Source of the DNA: Limnoglobus roseus
GTDB taxonomy: Bacteria > Planctomycetota > Planctomycetia > Gemmatales > Gemmataceae
Direction of reading: 5' to 3'
NCBI RefSeq assembly: GCF_008254045.1
Contig: NZ_CP042425.1
Span: forward strand, 7,764,163-7,828,162
DNA: 64,000 bases
Positions 18,201-25,221 of the stretch are shown in pieces (positions within the stretch are counted from its first letter, which is position 1; each line of letters starts with the position of its first letter). The notes under the pieces were generated by a model. The model made no database searches, was not told the DNA's origin, and saw only the letters and a program-made list of their open reading frames with translations. The translations under genes and the position numbers were made by a program.

Positions 18201-18631
18201 TTGATTTCGAGGGGGACACTAGCCGGACGATCGGCGAGCGCCGCATCAAGCGCTCGCCGATCCGCGACATCGCTTCCATGCTCCACTCGTTCGACTACGC
18301 CGCCCGGGCGGTGCTGTACCAACTGGGAACTACCAAGAGTCGCGCCCCCGGCGTGATCCGTTCGGAAGACGTGCCCGTTCTGGAATCGTGGGCGGACGCA
18401 TGGATCAACGTCGCCGGCCGTGAGTTCTACCACGCTTATGCCGAGCACCCGCACACCCCGCCGCTATTGCCGACGAGCCGGGATGCCCGCGAAACGCTCT
18501 TGCAACTCACGCTGTTGGACAAGTGCCTGCACGAAGTCGATTACGACTTGAACACCCGGCCCGCGTGGGCAGCGATCCCCTTACGGGCCGCGGTCCAATT
18601 GCTCCAGCAAGAGTTCCCCGCACCAAGCTAA
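15284..18631 (+). CDS. treS: Trehalose synthase fused to maltokinase (TreS-Mak)
   Basis: 1,115 residues. Residues 1-545 are GH13 trehalose synthase: DGLGDFPGLTQKLDYLEDLG, nucleophile in DGMRLDAVPYLYERDG (about 201), FLGEANAWPEDM (about 244), RNHDEMTL (about 309) and GVRTPMQWS. Residues 560-1115 are a maltokinase-type domain with HGDYHLGQLLYTGNDF (about 955) and the metal site VDFEGD (about 973), resembling aminoglycoside phosphotransferase folds. The enzyme should interconvert maltose and trehalose and phosphorylate maltose to maltose-1-phosphate, the donor for GlgE in alpha-glucan synthesis. GlgE is not in the window. The fusion arrangement is known in several phyla. The ATG is preceded by CGGAGAAAGCC. 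Confidence 0.93.
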   Translation: MTDDALWYKDAVIYELHIRAFHDSDGDGLGDFPGLTQKLDYLEDLGVTVIWLLPFYPSPLKDDGYDIADYMTVNPQYGTLDDFKAFLADAHRRGMKVITELVINHTSDQHPWFQRARHAPKGSSERDFYVWNDTDDKYPGVGIMFPEFEPSNWEWDHVAKQYYWHRFYRHQPDLNYDNPAVWDAIFPVVDFWLGLGVDGMRLDAVPYLYERDGTSCEHLPETHNFLKKLREHVDARFPNRMFLGEANAWPEDMVAYFGDGDECQMAFHFPLMPRLFMAVQQEDRFPIIDIFAQTPAIPDNCQWCLFLRNHDEMTLAMVTDEERDYMYRAYTTDRQAKLFLGIRHRLAPLLKNDRRRVELMNALLFSLPGSPVIYYGDEIGMGDNIYLGDRNGVRTPMQWSSDRNAGFSRANPQRLFLPIVSDPEYHYEAINVEGQQNNPNSLLWWMKRMIALRKRFQAFGRGTIEFLKSDNPKVLAFTRLYEKEVILVVANLSRFVQPVHLDLRDGAGLTPEELFGGAWFPPITEQPYPLTLGPHGFYWFALAKHEAGVPRGPGRGTGIVSAVRVHESWTELTDGIGQDDLELVLPAFLQSRQPGAGPTIITACRILHTFAINPGGREVRLLIVTVEFRLGVPETVFLPVAFLADGVPEPTLVPVETVTIAAVQGPRPGRVIDALALPDYSAGVIEAIHQNRTFAVRAGSVRCVCEPAPEELFHPDPKEAPPVLTFSDRNNLSVKFGQQLVLKSFRRVEAGLNPHFEIARHLAEQKVTNLSVPLVGHIEWQRSGVEPATLAVLHQYVPNQGTAWELSLSQLSLYFEQVAALSQEQRRVLPPIRPLDEPILETDATAQLLDLIGGYRLWARQLGTRAAALHAALAAPTANANFAPEPFTKVYRRSIYQAMRTIASQLCQRLEREMPTLPESVQAPAQALLVSKDALLTRFRQILDSAIDGYRIRIHGDYHLGQLLYTGNDFMVVDFEGDTSRTIGERRIKRSPIRDIASMLHSFDYAARAVLYQLGTTKSRAPGVIRSEDVPVLESWADAWINVAGREFYHAYAEHPHTPPLLPTSRDARETLLQLTLLDKCLHEVDYDLNTRPAWAAIPLRAAVQLLQQEFPAPS

Positions 18632-18825
18632 GAAGTCGGGTAGGGAACTCGTTCCGTCAACGCCCCCTCGGCTGCCGGCGAGTCAGGGGATTCCACACAA
18701 AATCGGACCTCTTCAGCCATTTCTGTCAGGTTTAGCAGCAACTTGTCCCTCGTTGGTATCCAACCTGCAAAGACAATCGCGGGTGACACTTTGTCCCCTT
18801 CCGAAACCCTCCCGAGGAATTTGTC

Positions 18826-19344
18826 ATGGCCAAAAATATCATTCGCGTGTTCGCCACCCGGAGTGCCGCCGAAGACGCCGTCCGCGATCTGCGGAAGGCC
18901 GGCTATACGGACAACCAGATCAGCTTGATCGGCAAGGATTCGCAAGGGCACACGGTAAACCAAGACGGGGCCGGTACCGATGTCACCACCAAGCGCGTCT
19001 CGGAAGGGGCCGCGCTCGGCGCGGCAACCGGGGCGGCCGGCGGGGCGCTGGTGACACTCGGCCTCCTCACAGGCGTGATCCCGGTCCTCGGCCCGGTCGT
19101 GGCCTTGGGGGCACTGGGTACGACACTGCTCAACGCCGCGGGCGGTGCCGCCGCCGTTGGACTGGCCGGGGCTCTGACGGGTTGGGGCGTGGCCGAAACC
19201 GACGCCAAGTATTTCGAAGATGAAGTGAAGAACGGGCGGTTCATCGTCGCCGTGGAAGCGGACGCCAACGAACCGAACGCCCACAAGGTCTTCACCCAAC
19301 ACCGCGGCTACGACCGGACGACGGCCCCCGTCTCCACCTTCTAA
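18826..19344 (+). CDS. General-stress-type glycine-zipper protein
   Basis: 172 residues. The N-terminus, IIRVFATRSAAEDAVRDLR.AGY....ISLIG, resembles the domain of Bacillus general stress protein 17M/YflT. It is followed by a hydrophobic Gly/Ala-rich central segment (about residues 62-125, two membrane-like stretches with glycine-zipper spacing) and a C-terminal beta segment ending RFIVAVEA. Such proteins are usually stress-induced; the molecular role is not known. It has its own RBS, GAGGA, 7-8 bases before the ATG. It lies 194 bp after treS on the same strand and ends at a strong terminator. Association with trehalose genes fits an osmotic or desiccation response, by inference. Confidence 0.75.
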   Translation: MAKNIIRVFATRSAAEDAVRDLRKAGYTDNQISLIGKDSQGHTVNQDGAGTDVTTKRVSEGAALGAATGAAGGALVTLGLLTGVIPVLGPVVALGALGTTLLNAAGGAAAVGLAGALTGWGVAETDAKYFEDEVKNGRFIVAVEADANEPNAHKVFTQHRGYDRTTAPVSTF

Positions 19345-19361
19345 CACCGGCAGTGAAAGCA

Positions 19362-19397
19362 GCGAGGCGGCGGGTTTCAACCCGCCGCCTCGCTTTT
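19362..19397. terminator. Strong bidirectional-position terminator between stress gene and glgX
   Basis: Perfect 13-bp stem GCGAGGCGGCGGG / CCCGCCGCCTCGC (19362-19374 and 19381-19393) with the six-base loop TTTCAA, followed by TTTT at 19394-19397. It lies between convergent genes. The T-run favours termination of the plus-strand stress gene. Confidence 0.85.
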
Positions 19398-19413
19398 CCC
19401 GAGGACGTAGAAC

Positions 19414-21594
19414 TTACCCTCGCTTCAACTCTTTCCGCAACATCTCGGCCTGCACCGGCGTGATGGCGGGCATATCGGTCGCTTCGAGGTGGGTTCGGAA
19501 CAACACGACACAACGGTCGCGAAGGTCGTAGACGGCCCCCGGTTCGAGAACTGTGGGCGGGGCGTCGTCGTCAGAAGTGTCAAACAGCCGCTCCCAGCGG
19601 TGGTGCGGGTTCGTCGGCGGGAGCACGAACGGAATCGTATTCGCGTCGGCGTTCAAAAGCATGAGTAAGGTGTCACCGACGATCGGATCGCCCTCGTCAT
19701 CGACTTCGCCGATCAGGTCGCCCGCCAGACGGATGCCGAGGCACTTCACGAAGCCGCCCCAGTCGTCGTCGGTCATGTCCTTGCCGGTCGGGCCGAAGAA
19801 CGACACATCGGTAATGCCCTCGCCGCGGATCGACCGGCCGGAGAAGAACGACCGCCGCTGCAACACGGCCTGCTCGCGGCGGACCTGCGTCACCTTCCGC
19901 ACGAAGGCCAGGAACTTCTTCTGGTCGTCGGCCAAGTCCCATTTCAGCCACGAGAGTTCGTTGTCCTGACAGTACGTGTTGTTATTCCCGTTCTGGGTGT
20001 GGCCGAACTCATCGCCCGCGAGGAGCATCGGCACGCCCTGCGACAGCACGAGCGTGGCCATGAAGTTCCGCTTCTGCCGTGCCCGCAAAGCGATCACGCC
20101 CGCGTCGTCGGTCGGCCCCTCGTGGCCACAGTTCCACGAGTCGTTGTTGTCGGCCCCGTCGCGGTTGCCCTCGCCGTTGGCGTCGTTGTGCTTGCCGTTG
20201 TAGCAAACGAGGTCCTTGAGCGTGAACCCGTCGTGGCAGGTGATGAAGTTCACGCTCGCATAAGGCTTGCGGCCGCTCCATTCGTACAGGTCGGGGCTAC
20301 CGCACAACCGCGTGGCCATCGTGCTGGCAAGCCCGCCGTCGCCCTTCCAGAACCGGCGGACGTCGTCGCGGTACTTGCCGTTCCACTCGGTCCACCCGGG
20401 CGGGAAGTTGCCGACCTGATAGCCCCCCGGCCCCACGTCCCACGGCTCCGCGATGAGCTTCACGCCGTTGAGGATCGGGTCTTGGTGGATGATGTCGAAG
20501 AACGCGCCGAGTTTGTTGACCTCGAACAATTCGCGGGCCAGCGTGCTGGCGAGGTCGAACCGGAAGCCGTCGACGTGCATCTCCGTCACCCAGTACCGGA
20601 GCGAGTCCATGATCATTTGGAGCACCTTCGGGTGCTGCATGTTCAGAGTGTTGCCGCACCCGGTGAAGTCCATGTAGTACCGCGGGTCTTCCGGCGAGCA
20701 CCGGTAGTAACTGAAATTGTCGACGCCCCGCCAGGAGATCGTCGGCCCCATGTTGCTCCCCTCGGCGGTGTGGTTGTACACCACGTCGAGGATGACTTCG
20801 ATACCCGCCCGGTGGAGGGACCGGACCATCATCTTGAACTCGTGGTCGGCCGGGAGGCTGTTGCCTGGCGCGTCATAACCCGCCTGCGGGGCGAAGAAAC
20901 TGAGCGTGTTATAGCCCCAGTAGTTCGACAACCCCTTCTCGATCAGGTGACGGTCGTTCAGGTAGTGGTGGACGGGCAGGAGTTCGACCGCCGTGACGTT
21001 CAGATCCTTCAGGTGGCGGATGGCCGCCTCGGTCGCCAGGCCGGCGTAACTGCCTCGCAGGTTTTCCGGCACATCCGGGTTGAGTTTCGTGAAGCCCTTG
21101 ACGTGGACTTCGTAGATGACGGTCTTGTGCCACGGCGTGCGCAGCGGGCGGTCGTCGCCCCAGGTGAACGCGGTATCGACGACGGCCGCCAGCGGCGCGA
21201 ACGCGGCCGAGTCGCGTTCGTCGAAGGAGAGATCGTCCTTACCGATGGTATACCCGAAGAGGCTGTCGTCCCACCGCACGTCCCGACCGATCAACTTGGC
21301 GTAAGGGTCGAGGACGATCTTATTGTGGTTGAAGCGGTGCCCCTTAGCCGGATCGTAGGGGCCGTGAACGCGATAGCCGTACAGTTGGCCCGGCAGCACG
21401 TCGACGAGGTAGCAATGCCAGACTTGATCGGTGCGCTCTTTCAACTCGATGGTCTGACTCGGCGACGTGGCGTCGGGGTTATCGAACAGGCAGAGTTCGA
21501 CCTTGGTGGCGTGTTCCGAGAAGAGGGCAAAGTTGACTCCTGCTCCGTCCCAGGTGGCCCCAAGGGGGTAAGAACGGCCCGGCTTGATGCGCAT
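19414..21594 (-). CDS. glgX: Glycogen debranching enzyme GlgX (isoamylase type)
   Basis: 726 residues, GH13 isoamylase/GlgX family. The N-terminal CBM48-like domain has YPLGATWDGAGVNFALFSEHA. The barrel shows YEVHVKGFTKLNPDVPENLR, VYNHTAEGSNMGPT, nucleophile in DGFRFDLAST, AEPWDVGPGGYQVGNFP and CHDGFTLKDLV. The C-terminal half has GDEFGHTQNGNNNTYCQDN. It hydrolyses alpha-1,6 branches of glycogen limit dextrins in the cytoplasm. It is transcribed opposite to the treZ-treS genes and is the second, unrelated debranching enzyme of the island. Upstream 21595-21747 holds no other gene. Confidence 0.94.
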   Translation of the reverse strand: MRIKPGRSYPLGATWDGAGVNFALFSEHATKVELCLFDNPDATSPSQTIELKERTDQVWHCYLVDVLPGQLYGYRVHGPYDPAKGHRFNHNKIVLDPYAKLIGRDVRWDDSLFGYTIGKDDLSFDERDSAAFAPLAAVVDTAFTWGDDRPLRTPWHKTVIYEVHVKGFTKLNPDVPENLRGSYAGLATEAAIRHLKDLNVTAVELLPVHHYLNDRHLIEKGLSNYWGYNTLSFFAPQAGYDAPGNSLPADHEFKMMVRSLHRAGIEVILDVVYNHTAEGSNMGPTISWRGVDNFSYYRCSPEDPRYYMDFTGCGNTLNMQHPKVLQMIMDSLRYWVTEMHVDGFRFDLASTLARELFEVNKLGAFFDIIHQDPILNGVKLIAEPWDVGPGGYQVGNFPPGWTEWNGKYRDDVRRFWKGDGGLASTMATRLCGSPDLYEWSGRKPYASVNFITCHDGFTLKDLVCYNGKHNDANGEGNRDGADNNDSWNCGHEGPTDDAGVIALRARQKRNFMATLVLSQGVPMLLAGDEFGHTQNGNNNTYCQDNELSWLKWDLADDQKKFLAFVRKVTQVRREQAVLQRRSFFSGRSIRGEGITDVSFFGPTGKDMTDDDWGGFVKCLGIRLAGDLIGEVDDEGDPIVGDTLLMLLNADANTIPFVLPPTNPHHRWERLFDTSDDDAPPTVLEPGAVYDLRDRCVVLFRTHLEATDMPAITPVQAEMLRKELKRG

Positions 21595-21747
21595 CGAATC
21601 CTCGCGTGAGTTGGGATCAATCGGTGTTCAGCGACGTGCATCAGCGATTTTCGTGCCGCCGTCGCCCGAGTTCAAACGAATTCGGTGTCGGATCGATCAG
21701 AAAGTTGCTCTCGCCGAACGACCGGTTCACCACGTTTGCCGCGTGAA

Positions 21748-23169
21748 TCAACGTGATCCTGGCATCGGATACTTCTTCGCCTCGTCATCCAACACCAACA
21801 CCCAGTCCACCGTCTCGCCCTTGTCCGGCGAGACGAACACTCGTTCGCCCGTGTTCGGGAACGTGCCGACGGCCTTCGCCTTGCCGTCTCGCGGGTCGAA
21901 CCACCACGCCTTCACCTGCGGTCCCTTGATCGCGTTCATGCGAACCTTGAAGTTCCGCCCGACCGGCGCGTAGACCATCGCGTAGGTGCCGTCGGTGTCC
22001 CGGGTGGCCGTGAAGCGGTATCGCCCCGCACCCGGCACGGCCGTGGGCACCGCGTCCGTCACGACGAGGGTGTCGTCGGGGATGCGCGTCAGAATCGGTC
22101 GCGACTCGATCAGCCACCGGCCGAACTGCATTTGCCCTGCCCCCGGTTGTTGGATGGCTTCCGCCCACGGGAGGAGCGGGTTGTTGATCGGCTTGCCCCG
22201 TTTCTCGTCGTAGAACTGCCAGACCGAGTGGTGCCCGTAAGTGTGGCCACACGCCCCGCCAAACAAATCCCAGTACAGCGGGCGTCGCGTGTCGGCCGCG
22301 GTCGAGTGGCCGAACTTCTTCGCGTCGAACGAAACCGGGTGGTCCTCGTACACCGGCTCGCCGTCAATCACCGGCTTGATCGGCGTGCGGTCATAGTCGG
22401 CCCGCGTCTGATCGTACCGGCCGGTGAATTCCACGGCGTGTCCGTTCTGCCGCATGTTGAAGTCCAGCCACGGCTCGTCGTGCAGCCACTTCGAGGAACC
22501 GCTCCCACCGGGCGGGTGCCAGGTCATCAGGTGGCCGCCGCCGTCGCCGCGGCGAAGCCCTTTCGCCATCGCGCGGATGATCTCCTTCTGCGCGTCATTG
22601 TCGATGGGCCGGTCGCCGCCGAGAATCCAGACGAGGCCGGCGTCCTTGTACCGCTTGCCGAGCCATTCGCCGTAAGCCTCGGCGTTCGCGGCGGTGAAGA
22701 TCGGCTTGCGCCCGTTGTTCGTGTCGTGCCAGTACCGGCCCCACGTCGGCAGGAAGCCGACGTACAGCCCACGCTTGTTCGCCTCCGCGACGACTTCGTC
22801 GACGTAATCCCAATAGTCGTTCGCGGGGCCGTCCTGAACCGCCGGCTTGGTCGGGTCCAGGTCGGTGAGTGGCAGGTGCCCGTAGGCATTCGGCTCGGTC
22901 GGGCCGTCGAATTCCGCGATCGCGACGGCCTGAATGACCGTGAATCCTTTCTGTGCACGGTCATCGAGATAACGAGCGGCCTCTTCTCGCTTCAGCCTGT
23001 GGAACAACTCCCACGCCGTGTCGCCGAGCCAGAAGAACGGCTTGCCGTCCTCGCGGACCAAGAACCGCTTGTTGTCGGACACCTTCAGCCGCGGCAATGG
23101 GTCGGCACGCACCGCCGGGGCGAGAACGACCGCGAGAAGGATGCCGAGGCCCAGACGAGAGAGGGTCAT
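21748..23169 (-). CDS. Secreted apiosidase-like (DUF4038) glycoside hydrolase
   Basis: 473 residues. Signal peptide MTLSRLGLGILLAVVLAPA with likely cleavage after VRA. The body resembles DUF4038/apiosidase-like barrels: FLVREDGKPFFWLGDTAWE, YLDDRAQKGFTVIQAV, GLVWILGGDRP and VIDGEPVYEDHP (likely acidic active-site region). A C-terminal beta domain ends GETVDWVLVLDD, resembling the putative collagen-binding domain often attached to this family. It probably acts outside the cytoplasmic membrane on a plant or algal polysaccharide side chain; the substrate cannot be read from sequence. It is divergent from the sigma-factor gene with a 117-bp gap. Confidence 0.8.
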   Translation of the reverse strand: MTLSRLGLGILLAVVLAPAVRADPLPRLKVSDNKRFLVREDGKPFFWLGDTAWELFHRLKREEAARYLDDRAQKGFTVIQAVAIAEFDGPTEPNAYGHLPLTDLDPTKPAVQDGPANDYWDYVDEVVAEANKRGLYVGFLPTWGRYWHDTNNGRKPIFTAANAEAYGEWLGKRYKDAGLVWILGGDRPIDNDAQKEIIRAMAKGLRRGDGGGHLMTWHPPGGSGSSKWLHDEPWLDFNMRQNGHAVEFTGRYDQTRADYDRTPIKPVIDGEPVYEDHPVSFDAKKFGHSTAADTRRPLYWDLFGGACGHTYGHHSVWQFYDEKRGKPINNPLLPWAEAIQQPGAGQMQFGRWLIESRPILTRIPDDTLVVTDAVPTAVPGAGRYRFTATRDTDGTYAMVYAPVGRNFKVRMNAIKGPQVKAWWFDPRDGKAKAVGTFPNTGERVFVSPDKGETVDWVLVLDDEAKKYPMPGSR

Positions 23170-23286
23170 GTCGGTGTCACCGAAGGGAGGAGAGTTGGCA
23201 GGGAGGTTTCGACATTCTGGGCGGCCACGACTTTATTTCAACGGACGCCCTCCCCACCCGCGGCGGGATTTGTTCAAATAGCAGGT

Positions 23287-23904
23287 ATGCCCTACGCCTC
23301 GCTCTCGGAAGTCGATCTGCTCGACCGCCTGCACGCCGGCGACCAGGCCGCCCTCGCGGAACTGTTCGCCCGCCACCGCGACAAGTTACGGCGGATGGTG
23401 CAGGTGCGGATGGACCAACGGCTCAACGGCCGGGTGGCCGCATCGGACGTGCTGCAAGAGGCGTACATCGACGCCCTGAAGCGGTACCCGCACTTCTTCG
23501 ACAAGCCGAACCAGAACTTCTTCGGCTGGCTCCGGTTGGTCGTCGGCCAACGGCTCGCCGACTTGCACCGGGAACACGTCCTGGCGAAACGGCGGGACGT
23601 GCGGCAAGAGAAGCCGATGAACGTGCCCGTGAACCCCGGCACGTCGGCCTGCCTCGCGGCGATCCTCGTGGCCGGCCTGACCAGCCCCAGCGGCGTCGCC
23701 GACCGGAACGAGCAATACTTGAAATTGGAAGCCGCCCTCGACGAACTCGACGAGGTGGACCGCGAAGTGCTGGCCCTGCGGCACTTCGAGGAGTTGTCGA
23801 ACACCGACACCGCCAGCGTCCTCGGCATCCAACCGGCGGCGGCGAGCAAGAGGTACGTGCGGGCTCTAACCCGGCTGAAGCAAATCCTCGAAGGGGTGGC
23901 GTAG
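23287..23904 (+). CDS. ECF-type RNA polymerase sigma factor
   Basis: 205 residues from ATG 23287; the frame is open far upstream but only this start gives family alignment. Sigma region 2 is at about residues 8-95 (DQAALAELFARHRDKLRRMV, ASDVLQEAYIDALKRY, FFGWLRLVVGQRLADLHRE). Region 4 is at about 135-205 (LDELDEVDREVLALRHFEEL, NTDTASVLGIQPAAASKRY.RAL.RLK). The linker (about 105-135) is long and contains a Cys and a hydrophobic stretch. No anti-sigma gene is adjacent. Its last 39 bases overlap, tail to tail, the 3' end of the ferredoxin gene on the other strand. Targets unknown. Confidence 0.88.
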   Translation: MPYASLSEVDLLDRLHAGDQAALAELFARHRDKLRRMVQVRMDQRLNGRVAASDVLQEAYIDALKRYPHFFDKPNQNFFGWLRLVVGQRLADLHREHVLAKRRDVRQEKPMNVPVNPGTSACLAAILVAGLTSPSGVADRNEQYLKLEAALDELDEVDREVLALRHFEELSNTDTASVLGIQPAAASKRYVRALTRLKQILEGVA

Positions 23905-24078
23905 CGCGATCGCGTCCACCGGGCAAATCAGTACGCAGGCCGCGCACGACGCGCAGTCGCCTGGCCGCGGCAGCCACGGCAACCGGCCGCACGTCTCCAG
24001 GCAGAGCGTCGGGCAGACGGCCACGCAGTCGCCGCACCCGGTACACTTCGTCACGTCCACGACCGGCAGTTCCCTCAT
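23866..24078 (-). CDS. Small 2[4Fe-4S] ferredoxin
   Basis: 70 residues. Two complete CxxCxxCxxxCP motifs are visible, CTGCGDCVAVCP (residues 12-23) and CASCAACVLICP (42-53), so it should bind two [4Fe-4S] clusters and act as an electron carrier. The ATG overlaps the stop of the upstream receiver-like gene in ATGA (24075-24078), showing translational coupling. It is the last gene of a three-gene minus-strand operon, and its 3' end runs 39 bases into the sigma-factor gene on the other strand. Redox partners are not apparent nearby. Confidence 0.87.
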   Translation of the reverse strand: MRELPVVDVTKCTGCGDCVAVCPTLCLETCGRLPWLPRPGDCASCAACVLICPVDAIALRHPFEDLLQPG

Positions 24079-24554
24079 TCCGCGGCCCCCTCTTCCGCGA
24101 GGTCGATGACCGTCTCCCGCGGTTTCGGCAGGGGAACGTCGGCTTCGCCCGTTGTGCGATCGATACGCGATGCCATCAGCCCACCGACGAGGTCTTCCAG
24201 CACCGGCCGCGACAGGGGGGGGAATAGCACGAAGCGAGCGCCGAGGTCGAAGGCGGTCGCGGTCCAGGCGACCCGCTCGTCCTCGTTCAACTTCACGTCG
24301 CTGACGAGGGCCGTCGCAACGTGCGGGTGCCGAAGGTGAACGTCCGCGAGCAAGACCAGCGGCGCGGCCGGGTCGTTCGCGTGCGGGTCCAGTTGCGCGA
24401 GCAGCACCGTGGGCCGCGGCTCGCGTAAGAGCGCCAGGCACGCGCCGGTCTGCCGGACTTCCTTCAACAGCCAGCGGTGGTCGCTCGCGAACTCGGCCAA
24501 TTGCTTGCCGAGCCAGTCGTCGAAGGCCAGCACGATCAACTGCGGGTGCCGCAT
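24075..24554 (-). CDS. Receiver-like protein of unknown function
   Basis: 159 residues from the ATG at 24552-24554, two bases after the upstream acetyltransferase stop. The sequence alternates hydrophobic strands and helices (LIVLAFDD, PTVLLAQLDPH, VATALVSDVKL, ARFVLFPPLSRPVLEDLVGGL), suggesting a CheY-like flavodoxin fold. The Asp in AQLDPH could occupy the phospho-acceptor place, but the usual Lys-Pro near the end is replaced by FPPLSRP, so classical phosphorylation is doubtful. A C-terminal acidic tail follows. The family is not firmly recognised; the alternative is an unrelated alpha/beta domain. It sits between a GNAT and a ferredoxin, with stop/start overlap to the latter. Confidence 0.6.
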   Translation of the reverse strand: MRHPQLIVLAFDDWLGKQLAEFASDHRWLLKEVRQTGACLALLREPRPTVLLAQLDPHANDPAAPLVLLADVHLRHPHVATALVSDVKLNEDERVAWTATAFDLGARFVLFPPLSRPVLEDLVGGLMASRIDRTTGEADVPLPKPRETVIDLAEEGAAE

Positions 24555-24556
24555 TG

Positions 24557-25072
24557 TCAGCCTTCGGGCGTGAGGATCAACTGCGTGTAGACCACGTCGA
24601 GCCAGCGGCCGAACTTGTACCCCACTTCGCGAAGGTGTGCGACCCGCACAAAGCCGAGCGACTCCTGGAGGGCGAGGCTGGCCGTTTGCGTGGTACACGC
24701 CCCGCCGAGGATCGTGTGGTGCCCGGCGGCCTTCGCCCGCTCGATCAGGTCGAGGGCGAGTGCCCGTCCGAGGCCCAATCGGTGGCAGTCGTGCCGGATG
24801 TAGACCGACGCTTCCACCGATCGGGCGTACCCGCCCCGCGGCTTCCACGGCGACAGAGAGGCCCAACCGAGAACTTCCTGGCCCCATTCCGCGACCGTCA
24901 CCGGGTGGGCGGCGGTCCGTTGCTGAAACCACGCGAGGCGGTCCTGCTCCGTGTCCGGTTCGAGTTGGTACGTGCAGGTCGAGCGCTCGACGTAATAGTT
25001 GTAGATCGCCCGGATCGCTTCGAGGTCGGCGACTCCGGCGAGGCGAATCGTCGCGTCGGTCGTGGGCGGCAT
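24557..25072 (-). CDS. GNAT N-acetyltransferase (phosphinothricin acetyltransferase-like)
   Basis: 171 residues from the ATG at 25070-25072; a reading from 25153 is rejected because the added residues lack family similarity. It has the PAT-like order: IRLAGVADLEAIRAIYNYYV, STCTYQLEP, VLGWASLSPW, SVEASVYIRHDCHRLGLGRAL (acetyl-CoA loop, R/Q-x-x-G-x-G/A type) and ILGGACTTQTASLALQESLGF. It should transfer an acetyl group from acetyl-CoA to a small amine; whether it acts on phosphinothricin, methionine sulfoximine or something else is unknown. It is the first gene of the three-gene operon and is divergent from the TPR-OGT gene. Confidence 0.85.
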   Translation of the reverse strand: MPPTTDATIRLAGVADLEAIRAIYNYYVERSTCTYQLEPDTEQDRLAWFQQRTAAHPVTVAEWGQEVLGWASLSPWKPRGGYARSVEASVYIRHDCHRLGLGRALALDLIERAKAAGHHTILGGACTTQTASLALQESLGFVRVAHLREVGYKFGRWLDVVYTQLILTPEG

Positions 25073-25177
25073 GTGTCTCCCCGCGTAGTTCAAAGTCCCG
25101 TTGCCGCGTCGCGTTGCTGCCTCTACTTTAGCACTTCTCTCGACGCGGGACATTCGCGGCGCGGCGACGACACACCA

Positions 25178-25199
25178 CCCGGCCCCGCCGGGTTTTTTT
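25178..25199 (+). terminator. Intrinsic terminator in the leader of the TPR-OGT gene
   Basis: CCCGGC (25178-25183), loop CCC, GCCGGG (25187-25192), then seven T residues (25193-25199). It is a textbook intrinsic terminator for plus-strand transcription, yet no plus-strand gene ends upstream: the neighbour on that side is the divergent acetyltransferase gene starting at 25072. The TPR-OGT ATG is only 22 bases downstream, so this is either an attenuator in its leader or the end of a short non-coding RNA. Confidence 0.75.
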
Positions 25200-25221
25200 A
25201 CGCCCTTCTCCGAGGTGACGC

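Noticed and set aside
19999..21609. 536-codon plus-strand open frame
   Set aside because: Antisense shadow of glgX with no family features.
21595..21747. Small RNA or gene between glgX and the apiosidase-like gene
   Set aside because: No hairpin with T-run, no promoter pair and no open frame with meaning seen.
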